Shown piece by piece: positions 45,935 to 55,450 of a stretch of 64,000 nucleotides of DNA. The DNA comes from Aporhodopirellula aestuarii. GTDB lineage: Bacteria > Planctomycetota > Planctomycetia > Pirellulales > Pirellulaceae. Each line of letters opens with the position of its first letter. Positions within the stretch are counted from its first letter, which is position 1. The notes below the pieces were generated by a model that saw only the letters and a list, made by a program, of their open reading frames with translations, was not told the DNA's origin and ran no database searches. The stretch covers positions 1 through 64,000 of the forward strand of contig NZ_JAMQBK010000081.1 of the NCBI RefSeq assembly GCF_023701485.1. Reading direction: 5' to 3'. The position numbers and the translations under genes were made by a program.

Positions 45935-47507
45935 TTAGTCGTCCGAACGCAGACTGCCCCACCAATTCGCATTGGGTTGCCAGTCAGGTCGCAGCATGGC
46001 GGCGTGTGCCTTTTGGAGATTCGCCTTCAGTGTCGTTTGGTCCTGAATCGCCCTTGTTTCGGCATTTGCGGGATCAAATTGCGGATCAAAGACCGGGATC
46101 CCCGTATTCACGCTTTTAAGCCAGTCATTGAGCTCCCCCAACAATTTTGCTGTCGTGACAGGCATCGAAAGCGCCAAGTCGCTCGTTTCACCGGCATCTT
46201 CAGCAAGGTTATCGAGCTCATTGTGATAATCTGCGTAGTAGTGAGTGAGCTTCCATGGGCCTTTGCGGATGATCGAAACCAGTTCGCCACCCTGGTTTTC
46301 GCAGTGCGGATAGTGCCAAAACAACGGTCGTTGTTTCATTGGCTTGCCCTCCATCGCTGAAACGAGACTGACGCCGTCAACATGCTGATCGGGCAACATG
46401 TTTAATCCGCACAGATCAAGGATTGTCGGAAAGAGATCCGCACCGGTCACGGGCGTGTCGCTTACACCGCCCCCTTCGAATCGTTCTGGATAACGAATGT
46501 AGAAGGGTTCACGAATTCCAGCTTCCCACTGGCGTCCCTTTCCGCCACGAAGCGGCAGGTTGCTTGTTGAGAATCCGTCCCCCGAAGACACACCATTGTC
46601 GCCTGAATAGGCGACAATCGTCGAGCGACTCAATCCGCACTCATCAATTGTGGCCAACACGCTTCCGACCGCGTTGTCCAGCGATTCCATCATACCCGCA
46701 TAGACAGGGTGATCCTGAACCTGACGAACCGGCATCGTCCGATCGATTTTGCATCTAGGTTGTGGGTTTGCTTTGGTCGCTGCGACCTTGCGATACTTCT
46801 CCCACAAATTTTTCATTGACTGGATCGGCCCGTGCACGGAATAGAACGAGAGCATCGCAAAGAACGGTTCGTCTTGATGGTTACGAACGAACTCGGATGT
46901 TTCATTCGCCAAACGCAATGGCAACGACTCCCCATCGGGACCGTCTTCCAACAGCGCGTTGTGGCACGGCGCGAAATAACCTCCCGGCGGCGTACCACGA
47001 TCGATACCGCCAATATTGACTCGTACCCATATTCGGTCGGCACCGACCCTTCGCCTCCGAGGTGCCATCTGCCAGCAAAAAAGGTTCGATAATCGGCCGC
47101 GTTCCTTGCCTCGGCAATGGTGGTGTCTGAGTGCGGAAGGTTCCGTACATAGTCAGGCACGCATAGCCGATCACCTATCGATCTGTTTAACCCGGCTGCT
47201 GCACCGATCCAATCCGTGACACCGAGGCGGGCGGTGAACTTTCCGGTGTGAATCCTCGCACGGGAAGGACTGCAAACCTGGCAGTTGGCATAGCCATTGG
47301 TGAATCGCACGCCGCCTTTTGCCAATGATCAATATGCGGGGTTTGTTAGAACGAACTACCTTCGATCGCAATGTCATACTTCCCAAGATCGTCCACCAAA
47401 ATGAACAATACGTTAGGTTGCTTCGGCCGATCCGTGGAAGGCAGTTTAGCCCACGAGACGGATGCGGTCAGCAGAGTGACCAAGCAAAACAGAGAGCGGT
47501 AGAACAT
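45935..47507 (-). pseudogene. Sulfatase pseudogene with one nonsense codon and two frameshifts
   Basis: The reading can be stitched as one sulfatase. It begins MFYRSLFCLVTLLTASVSWA (signal peptide) and PNVLFILVDDLGKYDIAIEG, then meets TAA (47348-47346) where family members have Tyr. One base is lost near 47326, in the codon before LAKGGVRFTNGYANCQVCSPSR, which keeps the formylglycine motif. A second base is lost near 47019, between VPTEYGYES and NIGGIDRGTPPGGYFAP. The remaining 377 codons are intact to the stop at 45935. Three lesions make expression of a full protein very unlikely. Conservation between lesions implies recent decay, or less likely sequencing error. It converges on the FecR-LamG gene. 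Confidence 0.85.
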
Positions 47508-48053
47508 AGAACACATCGCTTTTGAGGGTTAAAAGAATGCAGCCAACACCGGACTGCATTCGCATACCAGCGGTGGTCAACAGGTCACAAAACAAAAGCG
47601 CGAGGCAGTCGCCAGGTGCGTCTTTGGTCGGGACAAACAATAGGTGCTGGTCCCGACGACACGCCATAGCCGCTTGGGCCGATTCGAATGAATTTGCGAA
47701 GTGAAATCCCCGCGAATGGACCTCGAATCGTCAGGTCACAACATTGATACGAAGAGATCGATCTCACGCGTCAAACTTGCCACCCAAAGCATTTCAGGGA
47801 ATGTTCGGAAACAACTTCGGCATTCCCAATTTTAGCGGAAGGGCGCGAGCGGGCTGTTGATTTACTAGCCCGCGATTTATTAACCCGCAGCGCAAGCAAG
47901 GGATTCCGTTCCTGCACTCGCTTGCGCGTCGGGCTAGTATTGATCCCCCGCAGCAGTCAAATTCGCCTCAATCCACAGGCCGCGAGCCCTCCGGAGACAC
48001 ACCGGGCAGCTCGCGTCGCTCCGCTAACAACGAACTTAATTCCGAACGTGTCC
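47508..48053. other. Intergenic stretch with an inverted copy of the dispersed repeat
   Basis: No supported gene. From 47831 to about 47940 it holds the dispersed repeat in inverse orientation. The reverse complement gives GGGCTAGTAAATCAACAGCC and GCCCGCTCGCGCCCTTCCGC, matching the right halves of the copies at 38060 and 57513. It also has an inverted pair TACTAGCCCG (47863 area) and CGGGCTAGTA (47930 area) enclosing CGCAAGC/GCTTGCG arms. The rest shows nothing recognisable. Confidence 0.5.
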
Positions 48054-48239
48054 TCAATCTTGTGGAATCATCATCGCACTTTGTTTCTCGTTGTATTCGT
48101 CTCGTTCTTCCTGAGTCAAAACCTTTGCCTCTGGATTTGGGGCAATTTGCCTGTTGCCATCGTCTGAGCAACCAGTCATCCCAACGCAAACCGCGGAGGA
48201 AAACAGCGCGACCAACGCAGCCAATAGACTCGATCTCAT
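48054..48239 (-). CDS. Small lipoprotein paired with DUF1559 gene (copy B)
   Basis: This encodes 61 residues. The signal MRSSLLAALVALFSSAVCVG is followed by MTGC, a lipobox with the Cys at residue 24. The mature part is a short polar peptide (SDDGNRQIAPNPEAKVL, EERDEYNEKQSAM). AGGA lies about eight bases upstream of the ATG. It does not align with the copy A lipoprotein beyond the signal, yet it has the same position, size and strand relative to a DUF1559 gene. Function is unknown. A 14-bp hairpin separates it from that gene. Confidence 0.78.
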   Translation of the reverse strand: MRSSLLAALVALFSSAVCVGMTGCSDDGNRQIAPNPEAKVLTQEERDEYNEKQSAMMIPQD

Positions 48240-48263
48240 CTTGAAATTCCTGTTGTTTAATCT

Positions 48264-48294
48264 AGGACTCGACGAGAGCGTCTCGTCGAGTCCT
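48264..48294 (-). other. Perfect 14-bp hairpin in the DUF1559-lipoprotein spacer (copy B)
   Basis: AGGACTCGACGAGA (48264-48277) pairs perfectly with TCTCGTCGAGTCCT (48281-48294) across a GCG loop. On the minus-strand transcript it is followed by AGATTAAACAACAGGA and then the lipoprotein start, so it sits just upstream of that ribosome binding site. There is no U-run; it may act as an RNA processing or stability element. Confidence 0.7.
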
Positions 48295-48358
48295 GGTGAT
48301 TGAGATGTCGGAACACGATCCGGACAGGACGGTGCTCACGCGGAACCACATTCGTTAC

Positions 48359-49609
48359 CTAGAACTCTGTATCAATGATCTCACGTGATGCTCGCGTTCC
48401 GAGCGATCCCCAAAGACCATAAAGACTTTTTCCACCGATGTTGGTATCGGGACCGGCGCGTGTGGGCGTGGGCGAGGTTTGATTCCCTGCCTCGATCGAG
48501 TCAGTAATGAATTTAACCGCCCCGTCGCTCATCAAGACATGAACGCCGCCCTGGTGGTTACTGCTCATGCCGAAGACACCGGCGTCGTCGGAGTTGTTTG
48601 CGCAAATCAAACTATTTGGAGGCTTGATCGTAAAACAACTTGTCTGACAGGGGATATGCGACGCCCAACGATACCCACGTGCCTTGCCCGCGAATGCTGG
48701 GTTGTCTGCGACATCAACGGTGGCGGTCGAGAGCCAAAATTGCGGACGTGCGGGGTCGACGAAGGAGTCACAGCGTGTGATGTACCCTTCGGCACCCTGC
48801 CCGGTTCGGGCGCTCGTGCGGACGTCGCGGTCGCCGAGGTAGGTTGCAATTTCACCCATGGCGATTGTGTTGGACAATCCATCAAGGATATCGCGAAACC
48901 CGGTGAACTCGTGGGTTTTGAAAACGCCACGCTGCCCCGCTTGCGACGCCCTGGCCCCGCCCCATGAGAACCAACCCGCGCCAGCTACATCAACCGCGAG
49001 CGTCGTCCCGCGATTGCCATAAAGGGCGAGCAGGGGTGAATCACCTTGACACAACGCATAGTTCGTTCGCCCCTGAGCGGGAAGCCCTGTGCCAGGATCG
49101 CTCGGACAACGCAATGTTTGCATCTCGGTGAGATAGGGTGTGTAAAGCTCGCCATCGACTTCTTGAGGCGTTGGCCCCATTGCCGGATACAGCTCCCCCG
49201 TTTCGACAGTTCCGTTCTGGTTGTGATCTACAAACAGGGGATTCGAAATTTGCTCCCACAGCGCCTGCTGCTCCATAAACGGAGTGAGTCCGACAAGCGC
49301 GCTGAGTTGCATCGCATTGTGATCGAAGAACGACCCAAAAACGTTTGCCCCGCCAGCGAGAGGCCCATCAACAGTCCCCGACTTTGTCCCCACGCCCTGC
49401 ATGGGCAAACGATTGTATGCGGAGTGATAGTTGTGAAGAGCCAAGCCGAGTTGCTTGAAGTTGTTGCTACAACTCATCCGACGGGCTGCTTCACGGGCAG
49501 CCTGCACGGCGGGAAGAAGGAGGCCTACCAGGACTCCAATAATTGCGATCACAACCAAGAGTTCGACCAGCGTAAAGCCGCGTCGACACTGTTTTGCATC
49601 TAATTTCAT
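48359..49609 (-). CDS. DUF1559 protein with prepilin-type N-terminus (copy B)
   Basis: A 416-residue DUF1559 protein, a paralogue of the one at 42047-43303. MKLDAKQCRRGFTLVELLVV carries the prepilin cleavage site, followed by AVQAAREAARRMSCSNNFKQ. The C-terminal HQGGVHVLMSDGAVKF and the ending RASREIIDTEF match copy A closely. The ATG at 49609 has GAGGTG seven bases upstream and is preferred over an in-frame start eight codons earlier. The middle of the protein (residues 90-330) differs more, suggesting distinct partners. It is probably exported and assembled or anchored at the envelope. A hairpin and a small lipoprotein gene follow. Confidence 0.93.
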   Translation of the reverse strand: MKLDAKQCRRGFTLVELLVVIAIIGVLVGLLLPAVQAAREAARRMSCSNNFKQLGLALHNYHSAYNRLPMQGVGTKSGTVDGPLAGGANVFGSFFDHNAMQLSALVGLTPFMEQQALWEQISNPLFVDHNQNGTVETGELYPAMGPTPQEVDGELYTPYLTEMQTLRCPSDPGTGLPAQGRTNYALCQGDSPLLALYGNRGTTLAVDVAGAGWFSWGGARASQAGQRGVFKTHEFTGFRDILDGLSNTIAMGEIATYLGDRDVRTSARTGQGAEGYITRCDSFVDPARPQFWLSTATVDVADNPAFAGKARGYRWASHIPCQTSCFTIKPPNSLICANNSDDAGVFGMSSNHQGGVHVLMSDGAVKFITDSIEAGNQTSPTPTRAGPDTNIGGKSLYGLWGSLGTRASREIIDTEF

Positions 49610-49914
49610 AGTGGTCACCTCGTATGAGAACAAATGATCTACTTGTTGGGATGAACGGGTTCACACTCCACTACAAGCGGAGCCCCAACGATTCTCTGAT
49701 TGTATCAGTCGGTATTTGCATTTCATTTCACAATTGCGGCAATCAACTTCGATATTTCATCTCGCGACGCCCCCTGACTTGAAAGACATCAGATGTGGAC
49801 AGAAACGAACGCAATTGCACGCAACGCACAGCCATCATAAGTTGATGCACGACAAGTTGCAAAGCCAACGCTGGTCTCCCTCTCATCATCCCAACTCGCA
49901 TTCGCATATTTGCT
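49610..49914. other. Intergenic region between the GH2-discoidin and DUF1559 genes
   Basis: No gene is supported. The stretch 49690-49760 is relatively AT-rich (GTATTTGCATTTCATTTCACAA) and presumably contains the minus-strand promoter of the DUF1559 gene; no clear -35/-10 pair could be assigned. Confidence 0.35.
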
Positions 49915-52900
49915 TTATTGTCTTTCAGGGAGATCGAACAGTAGTTGGATTTCCGCAACACTTATGAGACGTGGTTCCGGGACTTGGACTTCCAGTTGCG
50001 ACAAGCCTGCCTGAAGACGGAGTCCGTTCGTGGTCACGGGCTTTGAGAACCGGACCGTCTTAGGTGATGCTGTCGCTTCAAACTTTCCTGTTGTTACTGA
50101 ATACCATGTTCCTGCCTCGTCACGAGCGAATATTTCATATCCTTTGACTCTGGTCGGGGACTTGTCCTGTCGCGGCGTTAGGATGATGCCGTTAAGGGTG
50201 CAGGGACGATGCAACCTTACTTCGAGCCAATGAGGCGGTTGCGCCACTGGAGTCCATCGCGTGTGCCACATCGTTTGATCATTTCCATCGATCGCGTTCG
50301 ATGCTTCGTAACCGCTTTGCATGCTACTGGCTCGGATGCTCTCCACTGCTGACTGAGTTTTGGATAGCTTTTTAATCAGCGATCTCACTTGCTCTTCAGT
50401 AACGCTCTGCGAAGGAGCAAAGCTCTCGCTGGTCATGTAGGCCTGGAGAGAGACCAACAGTTGCTTCGCGGCGGGACGATTATCCAGGTCGTTTGTGAGA
50501 TCGACCGAAGTCACAAGGATTTGGCCGTCATCTAATTTGGCTTCCCAGGCCAATGCAAGTTTTTTGGGGCGAAACCAATTAGGTACGACTTGGATCACCG
50601 GTTCGACGGTGCGAGGAAGATCTTCCATCGGCATCGCGGCCGATTTCGAGAGAATGTCCCACCACTGCCAATTGCAGTGGAATTCGGTAGGGAACTCTTT
50701 TAGGCCAGCGTGATCAGGATCGCAAAAAACTCCGAGAGTGTGCGGGGCTTGTCCATTCGTCCAAGCCCAATTCCAAAATATTGGAGACATTCCGATTTTC
50801 ACATCGGTGGCCACCTGGTCTGGCGGGATTGTCAAAAGGACTTTCTTACCCTGCTTTGCTGCGTCAACGGCAAGGCTGAGGCTGTTGGTCATTGTAAACG
50901 GGGAGGCATTGCGTTTTTGATCCGTATCGCGATGGGACGGATACACCCAGAAGTCCCAATCGTTGGACGCGACGATGTCGCTGTCAGGGATTGTGACTTC
51001 AAGCGTGAGCTTGGTTGCAGTAGCGATGTCATTGAGCGGACACCGGATGGTTCCGATCGAATACAGATCGCCAGGGATTTGGCCCTCAAGACTCCATTTT
51101 CCGCTGGCGATTAATCCTCCGTCACTCTGCGTGGCGTGTCGAATTTGCCACATTGCGCTGCCAGCCAATGGGAGCTTTCCAAAATGCGATATTTCAACTT
51201 CGGCGACAAACGTTTCGCCCTGCTTCCACACTCGTTTGGGCATCCTCGCGAGGGGCACAACCGGCCCGCAGAACTTCCTGAATTCCGCTGAATCCATGTA
51301 AGGCTTTGGATCCCAAAATGGGTCCAGCATCCCCACAACCGCCGTTCCTTGTCCGGGGAAGTCTCGGAGGTCCAACAACTGAAACCCACCAAAAGGATGA
51401 GTCCGAAGCGCCGATTCGATTTCTTCCTTGTACGTCAGGACCTGCCATCGCCCTGAGGCCATGAGGAAGTCACGAGACTGATGCAGCATCCCTGCGTCGC
51501 GAAGGAAATCGCGGAAGATTTCAAAGTTCTTCGGTCTCAGTGCGCCCGTGTACTTCGATATCTCGTCAAAGTTTGGGTAGGCGCACCATTGACCGATTTC
51601 GTGAGCGACAACAACTGCCGACTGCTTGGAGACGAACTCATCGTAGTCGGTGATTGTTTCGGGGTGGCGCGCATTGATACGACTATTTAGTTGCTGGCCC
51701 CATTGTTGAATTCGCGGGTGAGGCGTGACATGGAATTCATTGGCCGTGATCATCGGCCATCCCGCTCCGGATGTCACCAGCACGCGATCATCCTGTTGCT
51801 TGAAGTGTTCCACCCACGGCGATAGGAATTTACCGCCGTTCGATTCGCCAGCGGGCTCATTGCCCGCGCAAAATAGAACGAAAGACGGATGATTACCGTA
51901 CTCAGAGAGCACACGATCGGCTTCCCGATAAATCCATTGATCGATCGGATCCCCACGGCCTAACGCTACGCTCTGGTTTGGCCACGACGAGCATTCGACC
52001 TGCAAATAGAAACCCAATTCATCTGCCGCTCGAAACGCAGCCTCGGGCGGACACCATGAGTGAAAACGAATGTGATTGAGCCCATGTTGCTTGCATATCT
52101 GGATGATGCGCCGCCATGCGGCAACATCGGTCGGCGGATATCCGGTGAGCGGAAAGATGCAGCATTCCAATGTGCCGCGAAGGAAAATCGGTCGACCGTT
52201 GAGAATCAACTGGCCATTGCTGGTTTTGATTTGGCGATACCCAAAGCTGCCGCGCCATTCGCTTGAGACATCTGACGCATTCACATCGGGCTGGATTGAT
52301 CGCGCAGGTTCGAGGCGGTCACCTTCAACGACCTTTACCGTCAGCTCACAAAGTTGTGGATCGAACTCGTCCCACAGCGACGGCGCAGACTCGAAGCGGA
52401 TGGTTTGCCTGATCTTCGGTGTGCCCGGTTCAATCTCTACGACCACATCCTGGTTTGCGATTACCTTCCCACCTTGTGCGACGATGATTTCGATTTTTCG
52501 TGACCGAGTGCTATTCTCATGGTTTGAGAAAATGATATCTGCGTGCACGACACCGCCGTCCAGGTTTGGGTGTATGTCAACTCGATTGATGTCGATTTGT
52601 GGATGAGCGTTCAGTGCAAGTTCACCAACAATTCCGTGCCAAGCTGATTGCGTATGGTCGGACACACTGTGCGAATTGATGCCAACATCGATGGCTTCGA
52701 TTGAATTGTCTACTTCGATGGCGAGCACGTGGTCGCCAGGAGGTAAGAGGTCGGTCAGATCGAATCGATGCGCTACGCCGAGTGACTCACCATGGCCGGC
52801 GGGCTTTCCGTCGACACTGACGCGAGTCAGCCAGTGTGGACGCTCCAGTTTGAGCACCACGCGATGTCCTGACCAATGCTGAGGAATACTGACGGACCGT

Positions 52901-53274
52901 AGGTAAGTTGCTTTACCGACATAACGTCGATCAGGCTGTAGCCAAAATGGCATCTTGAAATTGCTGGAGGTTCGATACGGCGCGTATTCAGGTCGGTCCC
53001 AAATTTCATCACGACTCCCTGCAATCCACTCAGTCCCGGGCCCAGGGACATGGCCGATTCCCGAATCACGCAGTGCACCGGGCAAGCGGACGTCACTTCG
53101 GTCGTGAGCATCAGCAAGTTTGACCTGCCAGATACCAGCAAGGTCAATCCGATTGATCGGTTTTGTTTCAGCTACGCAATTTGCGTGCGAAGCGTAAAAA
53201 AGCCCCAAGCATGCGATGAGAGTGCAGACACACCTATTCGCAGACGGGAATGGATCGAAAGGAGGCATGGCCAT
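49915..53274 (-). CDS. Exported GH2-family glycoside hydrolase with discoidin-like C-terminus
   Basis: A protein of about 1119 residues from the chosen start. A signal peptide (CVCTLIACLGLFYASHANC) lies 15-30 residues in. The jelly-roll domain (GIWQVKLADAHDRSDVRLPG, ATYLRSVSIPQHW, RVSVDGKPAGHGESLG) and an immunoglobulin-like domain precede a TIM barrel. The acid/base Glu is in FCAGNEPAGESNGG, and the nucleophile is probably the Glu of VVVAHEIGQWCAYPNF. The last 150 residues form an F5/8 type C domain (RASSMQSGYEASNAIDGND, TMWHTRW). The start is uncertain: the frame opens with GTG at 53403, and ATG codons at 53319, 53274 and 53268 lack Shine-Dalgarno sites. It may be a beta-galactosidase-like exo-enzyme. 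It stands apart from the main cluster. Confidence 0.85.
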   Translation of the reverse strand: MAMPPFDPFPSANRCVCTLIACLGLFYASHANCVAETKPINRIDLAGIWQVKLADAHDRSDVRLPGALRDSGIGHVPGPGTEWIAGSRDEIWDRPEYAPYRTSSNFKMPFWLQPDRRYVGKATYLRSVSIPQHWSGHRVVLKLERPHWLTRVSVDGKPAGHGESLGVAHRFDLTDLLPPGDHVLAIEVDNSIEAIDVGINSHSVSDHTQSAWHGIVGELALNAHPQIDINRVDIHPNLDGGVVHADIIFSNHENSTRSRKIEIIVAQGGKVIANQDVVVEIEPGTPKIRQTIRFESAPSLWDEFDPQLCELTVKVVEGDRLEPARSIQPDVNASDVSSEWRGSFGYRQIKTSNGQLILNGRPIFLRGTLECCIFPLTGYPPTDVAAWRRIIQICKQHGLNHIRFHSWCPPEAAFRAADELGFYLQVECSSWPNQSVALGRGDPIDQWIYREADRVLSEYGNHPSFVLFCAGNEPAGESNGGKFLSPWVEHFKQQDDRVLVTSGAGWPMITANEFHVTPHPRIQQWGQQLNSRINARHPETITDYDEFVSKQSAVVVAHEIGQWCAYPNFDEISKYTGALRPKNFEIFRDFLRDAGMLHQSRDFLMASGRWQVLTYKEEIESALRTHPFGGFQLLDLRDFPGQGTAVVGMLDPFWDPKPYMDSAEFRKFCGPVVPLARMPKRVWKQGETFVAEVEISHFGKLPLAGSAMWQIRHATQSDGGLIASGKWSLEGQIPGDLYSIGTIRCPLNDIATATKLTLEVTIPDSDIVASNDWDFWVYPSHRDTDQKRNASPFTMTNSLSLAVDAAKQGKKVLLTIPPDQVATDVKIGMSPIFWNWAWTNGQAPHTLGVFCDPDHAGLKEFPTEFHCNWQWWDILSKSAAMPMEDLPRTVEPVIQVVPNWFRPKKLALAWEAKLDDGQILVTSVDLTNDLDNRPAAKQLLVSLQAYMTSESFAPSQSVTEEQVRSLIKKLSKTQSAVESIRASSMQSGYEASNAIDGNDQTMWHTRWTPVAQPPHWLEVRLHRPCTLNGIILTPRQDKSPTRVKGYEIFARDEAGTWYSVTTGKFEATASPKTVRFSKPVTTNGLRLQAGLSQLEVQVPEPRLISVAEIQLLFDLPERQ

Positions 53275-53403
53275 AGTGACTTTTGGGTGGGGCTCACGAG
53301 AGAGCAAGTCGACAGACATCGGCGACAGACTGTCGCCGGCGGGTCTAGGTGGGAGGCTTGCTGCAACTTTTGCACGTCCGATGTATGCGGCAGGCCGTTT
53401 CAC

Positions 53404-53890
53404 CGATCACTCGGTGGGATAGACACCACTATTGTCGAGTGATATCGAAAAACAATCCGATATTTCGTCAACGGCCTTCCATTATGCATCGAGGGGTTTT
53501 GCTGGCGTGTCCGAGGAATGTTCTCGCTATCAATGATTCTGAATCTTCTTCCACCGCTAATTTCATCCGTCGTAATGCGGCTTGACGCTTTAGCGCCGCC
53601 GCCAGAAAGCATATTGCCATTTTTTGGAAAAGTTCTTGGGTGTCTCGTGCGTGTACATTGAATGGGACGCGTGCCTTAAGAAAGCACATACGCGTTGTGG
53701 CTTGAGCATGCCAGAACGCTGCGAATGCAAGCGACTGCAGAGTTAATTGAATCGCAGCGATGATCGCCTCCAGCACAACATCGTCTCTTAATGCGACAAC
53801 CAGGCGACATACAAAAGCGGTACCTTTGAGCTTCTGCAATCGACGCTGATCTCGTCGAGCAAAGAGGCTTCGTCTGTAACCAAGGTGTAA
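53404..53890. other. Intergenic stretch with one unassigned 123-codon frame
   Basis: A minus-strand frame at 53468-53839 is open for 123 codons and Ala/Leu-rich (LRDDVVLEAIIAAIQLTLQS, AICFLAAALKRQAALRR), but it has no family resemblance, no ribosome binding site and lies in repeat-like sequence. I do not call it a gene. The inverted pair TATCGAAAAACAATCCGATA near 53441 is the only local symmetry noted. Promoters for the GH2 gene may be here. Confidence 0.35.
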
Positions 53891-55450
53891 TCAGGATGCA
53901 TCAATTATCTGTTGGAGTTCTTGCTTCATTCGCTCCGCAACACGCTGATGATCTGAAAGAACATTCGTCGTCTCGCCAGGATCGTTTCCCAAGTCATACA
54001 ACGCATATCTCGGGATTTGCGTCGTCTTCATGTCTAGGTCGCTGTTTAGCATTTTGCGTGAATCACAACGGACCAATTTCCATTTGCCTTTACGGTATCC
54101 GAAACTACCCCAACCGTTGTCTTGTTGGAGCAAGAATGATCGCCCAACCGCATCGGTTTCTCCCAACAGTGCTGGCATTAAATTGATACTGTCGCGAAGT
54201 GCTCCGGTTGGGACCTTTGCACCGACCCAGGCTGCGAAACTGGCAGCTAGATCAATCGTGCAGATGACTTGATTGCTCTCATCGACAGGTACGGTTCCAG
54301 GCATCGAGACTATGAAGGGTGTTCGAGTCGCACCTTCGTAGACGTTGTATTTGCCTCCTCGGAAGTCCCCGTTGGGATCGTGATCGCCGAGCAGTTCATC
54401 GGATCGATCTTTGTAGTCGTCAATTAAGACGGGTCCGTTGTCACTACAGAACACAACTAAGGTCCGTTCAATGAGCTTGAGGTGCTTGAGTGATGCCATG
54501 ATTTGCCCAACGGTCCAATCGAGTTCGGCAATCGCATCACCTCGGGGCCCCATTTTGGACACGCCTTGAAACTGCTCGTCGACAATACGCGGTGCATGGA
54601 GCGAGTGCGGGGTAACGAGCAAGAAGAACGGAGTGCCCGCGTGTTTGCTCAGCCAAACTTTGGACTCGGATACCCATCGTTTCGCGAGATCTTCGTCGCG
54701 ATACAACGCCGCTTTTCCGCCAGTGAAATAGCCGATCCTTCCAATGCCGTTGTGAATCGTTCCATGATGGCTGCCGACCGTGGTCATTCGCAAAGCCGCC
54801 GGATTTGATCGGGCATCCTGGTGTTCGGGCGAAGGCCTTTGATTACCGACCCAGAGGGGATCGTTTGAATCGAGGTTTTCAACGTGGTGATTGCGCACCA
54901 AAACAGGCGGCACGCGATCATTCGTCGTCGGAAGAATGAGCGCGTCGTCAAAACCAATCTCCAATGGACCGGGGGACAACGTCCCGTTCCAGTCTGGCCC
55001 ACCGGGTTTCTCACCCAGGCCGAGATGCCACTTTCCGATGATGCCGGTGCGGTACCCCGCGTCGTTCAAGACCGAGGCGATGGTAGGAGTTTCCGCTGGG
55101 ATCAACGCGGGAGAATTTGGCGGAGCAATACCTGAGCCGGGGACTCGAAAGGCGTGCACGCCAGTCAGTAGTGAAAAGCGGGTCGGCGTGCAGGTGCCTG
55201 CCGAGCAGTACCCCTGAGTGAAACGCAAACCTTTCGCAGCCAGTTTATCGATTTCGGGAGTGGAAACCCCCGTTCCTCCGTAACAGCCCACATCGCCGTA
55301 ACCTAAATCATCCGCCATGATCACGACGATATTCGGCAGTTCACCCGTCACATGCTGGGCGTAAACCGATGGAGCAGCGGCGATTGAGGCAGCCAGCAAG
55401 CCTATCGCTGCAAAAACAAGTAGCGGGTCGAAGCATCGGAGTCGGATCAT
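53891..55450 (-). CDS. Exported arylsulfatase-type sulfatase (CTPTR active site)
   Basis: A 519-residue S1 sulfatase. The signal peptide (residues 9-31) ends near SVYAQH. Landmarks are IMADDLGYGDVGCYGGTGVS, the formylglycine site CTPTR at C87, IGKWHLGLGEKPGG, FFLLVTPHSLHAPR, FCSDNGPVLIDDY, GGKYNVYEGATRTPFIV, and the terminal ALYDLGNDPGETTNVLSDH. All catalytic segments look intact. The Thr in the fourth motif position is allowed by the consensus. The substrate is not deducible; it may serve the same polysaccharide as the main cluster. The gene is isolated by gaps of about 490 and 770 bases. Confidence 0.93.
   Translation of the reverse strand: MIRLRCFDPLLVFAAIGLLAASIAAAPSVYAQHVTGELPNIVVIMADDLGYGDVGCYGGTGVSTPEIDKLAAKGLRFTQGYCSAGTCTPTRFSLLTGVHAFRVPGSGIAPPNSPALIPAETPTIASVLNDAGYRTGIIGKWHLGLGEKPGGPDWNGTLSPGPLEIGFDDALILPTTNDRVPPVLVRNHHVENLDSNDPLWVGNQRPSPEHQDARSNPAALRMTTVGSHHGTIHNGIGRIGYFTGGKAALYRDEDLAKRWVSESKVWLSKHAGTPFFLLVTPHSLHAPRIVDEQFQGVSKMGPRGDAIAELDWTVGQIMASLKHLKLIERTLVVFCSDNGPVLIDDYKDRSDELLGDHDPNGDFRGGKYNVYEGATRTPFIVSMPGTVPVDESNQVICTIDLAASFAAWVGAKVPTGALRDSINLMPALLGETDAVGRSFLLQQDNGWGSFGYRKGKWKLVRCDSRKMLNSDLDMKTTQIPRYALYDLGNDPGETTNVLSDHQRVAERMKQELQQIIDAS

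Noticed and set aside
53468-53839. Minus-strand frame of 123 codons, Ala/Leu-rich
   Set aside because: No ribosome binding site, no recognised domain, and overlapping frames on both strands; kept only as a note in the intergenic entry.
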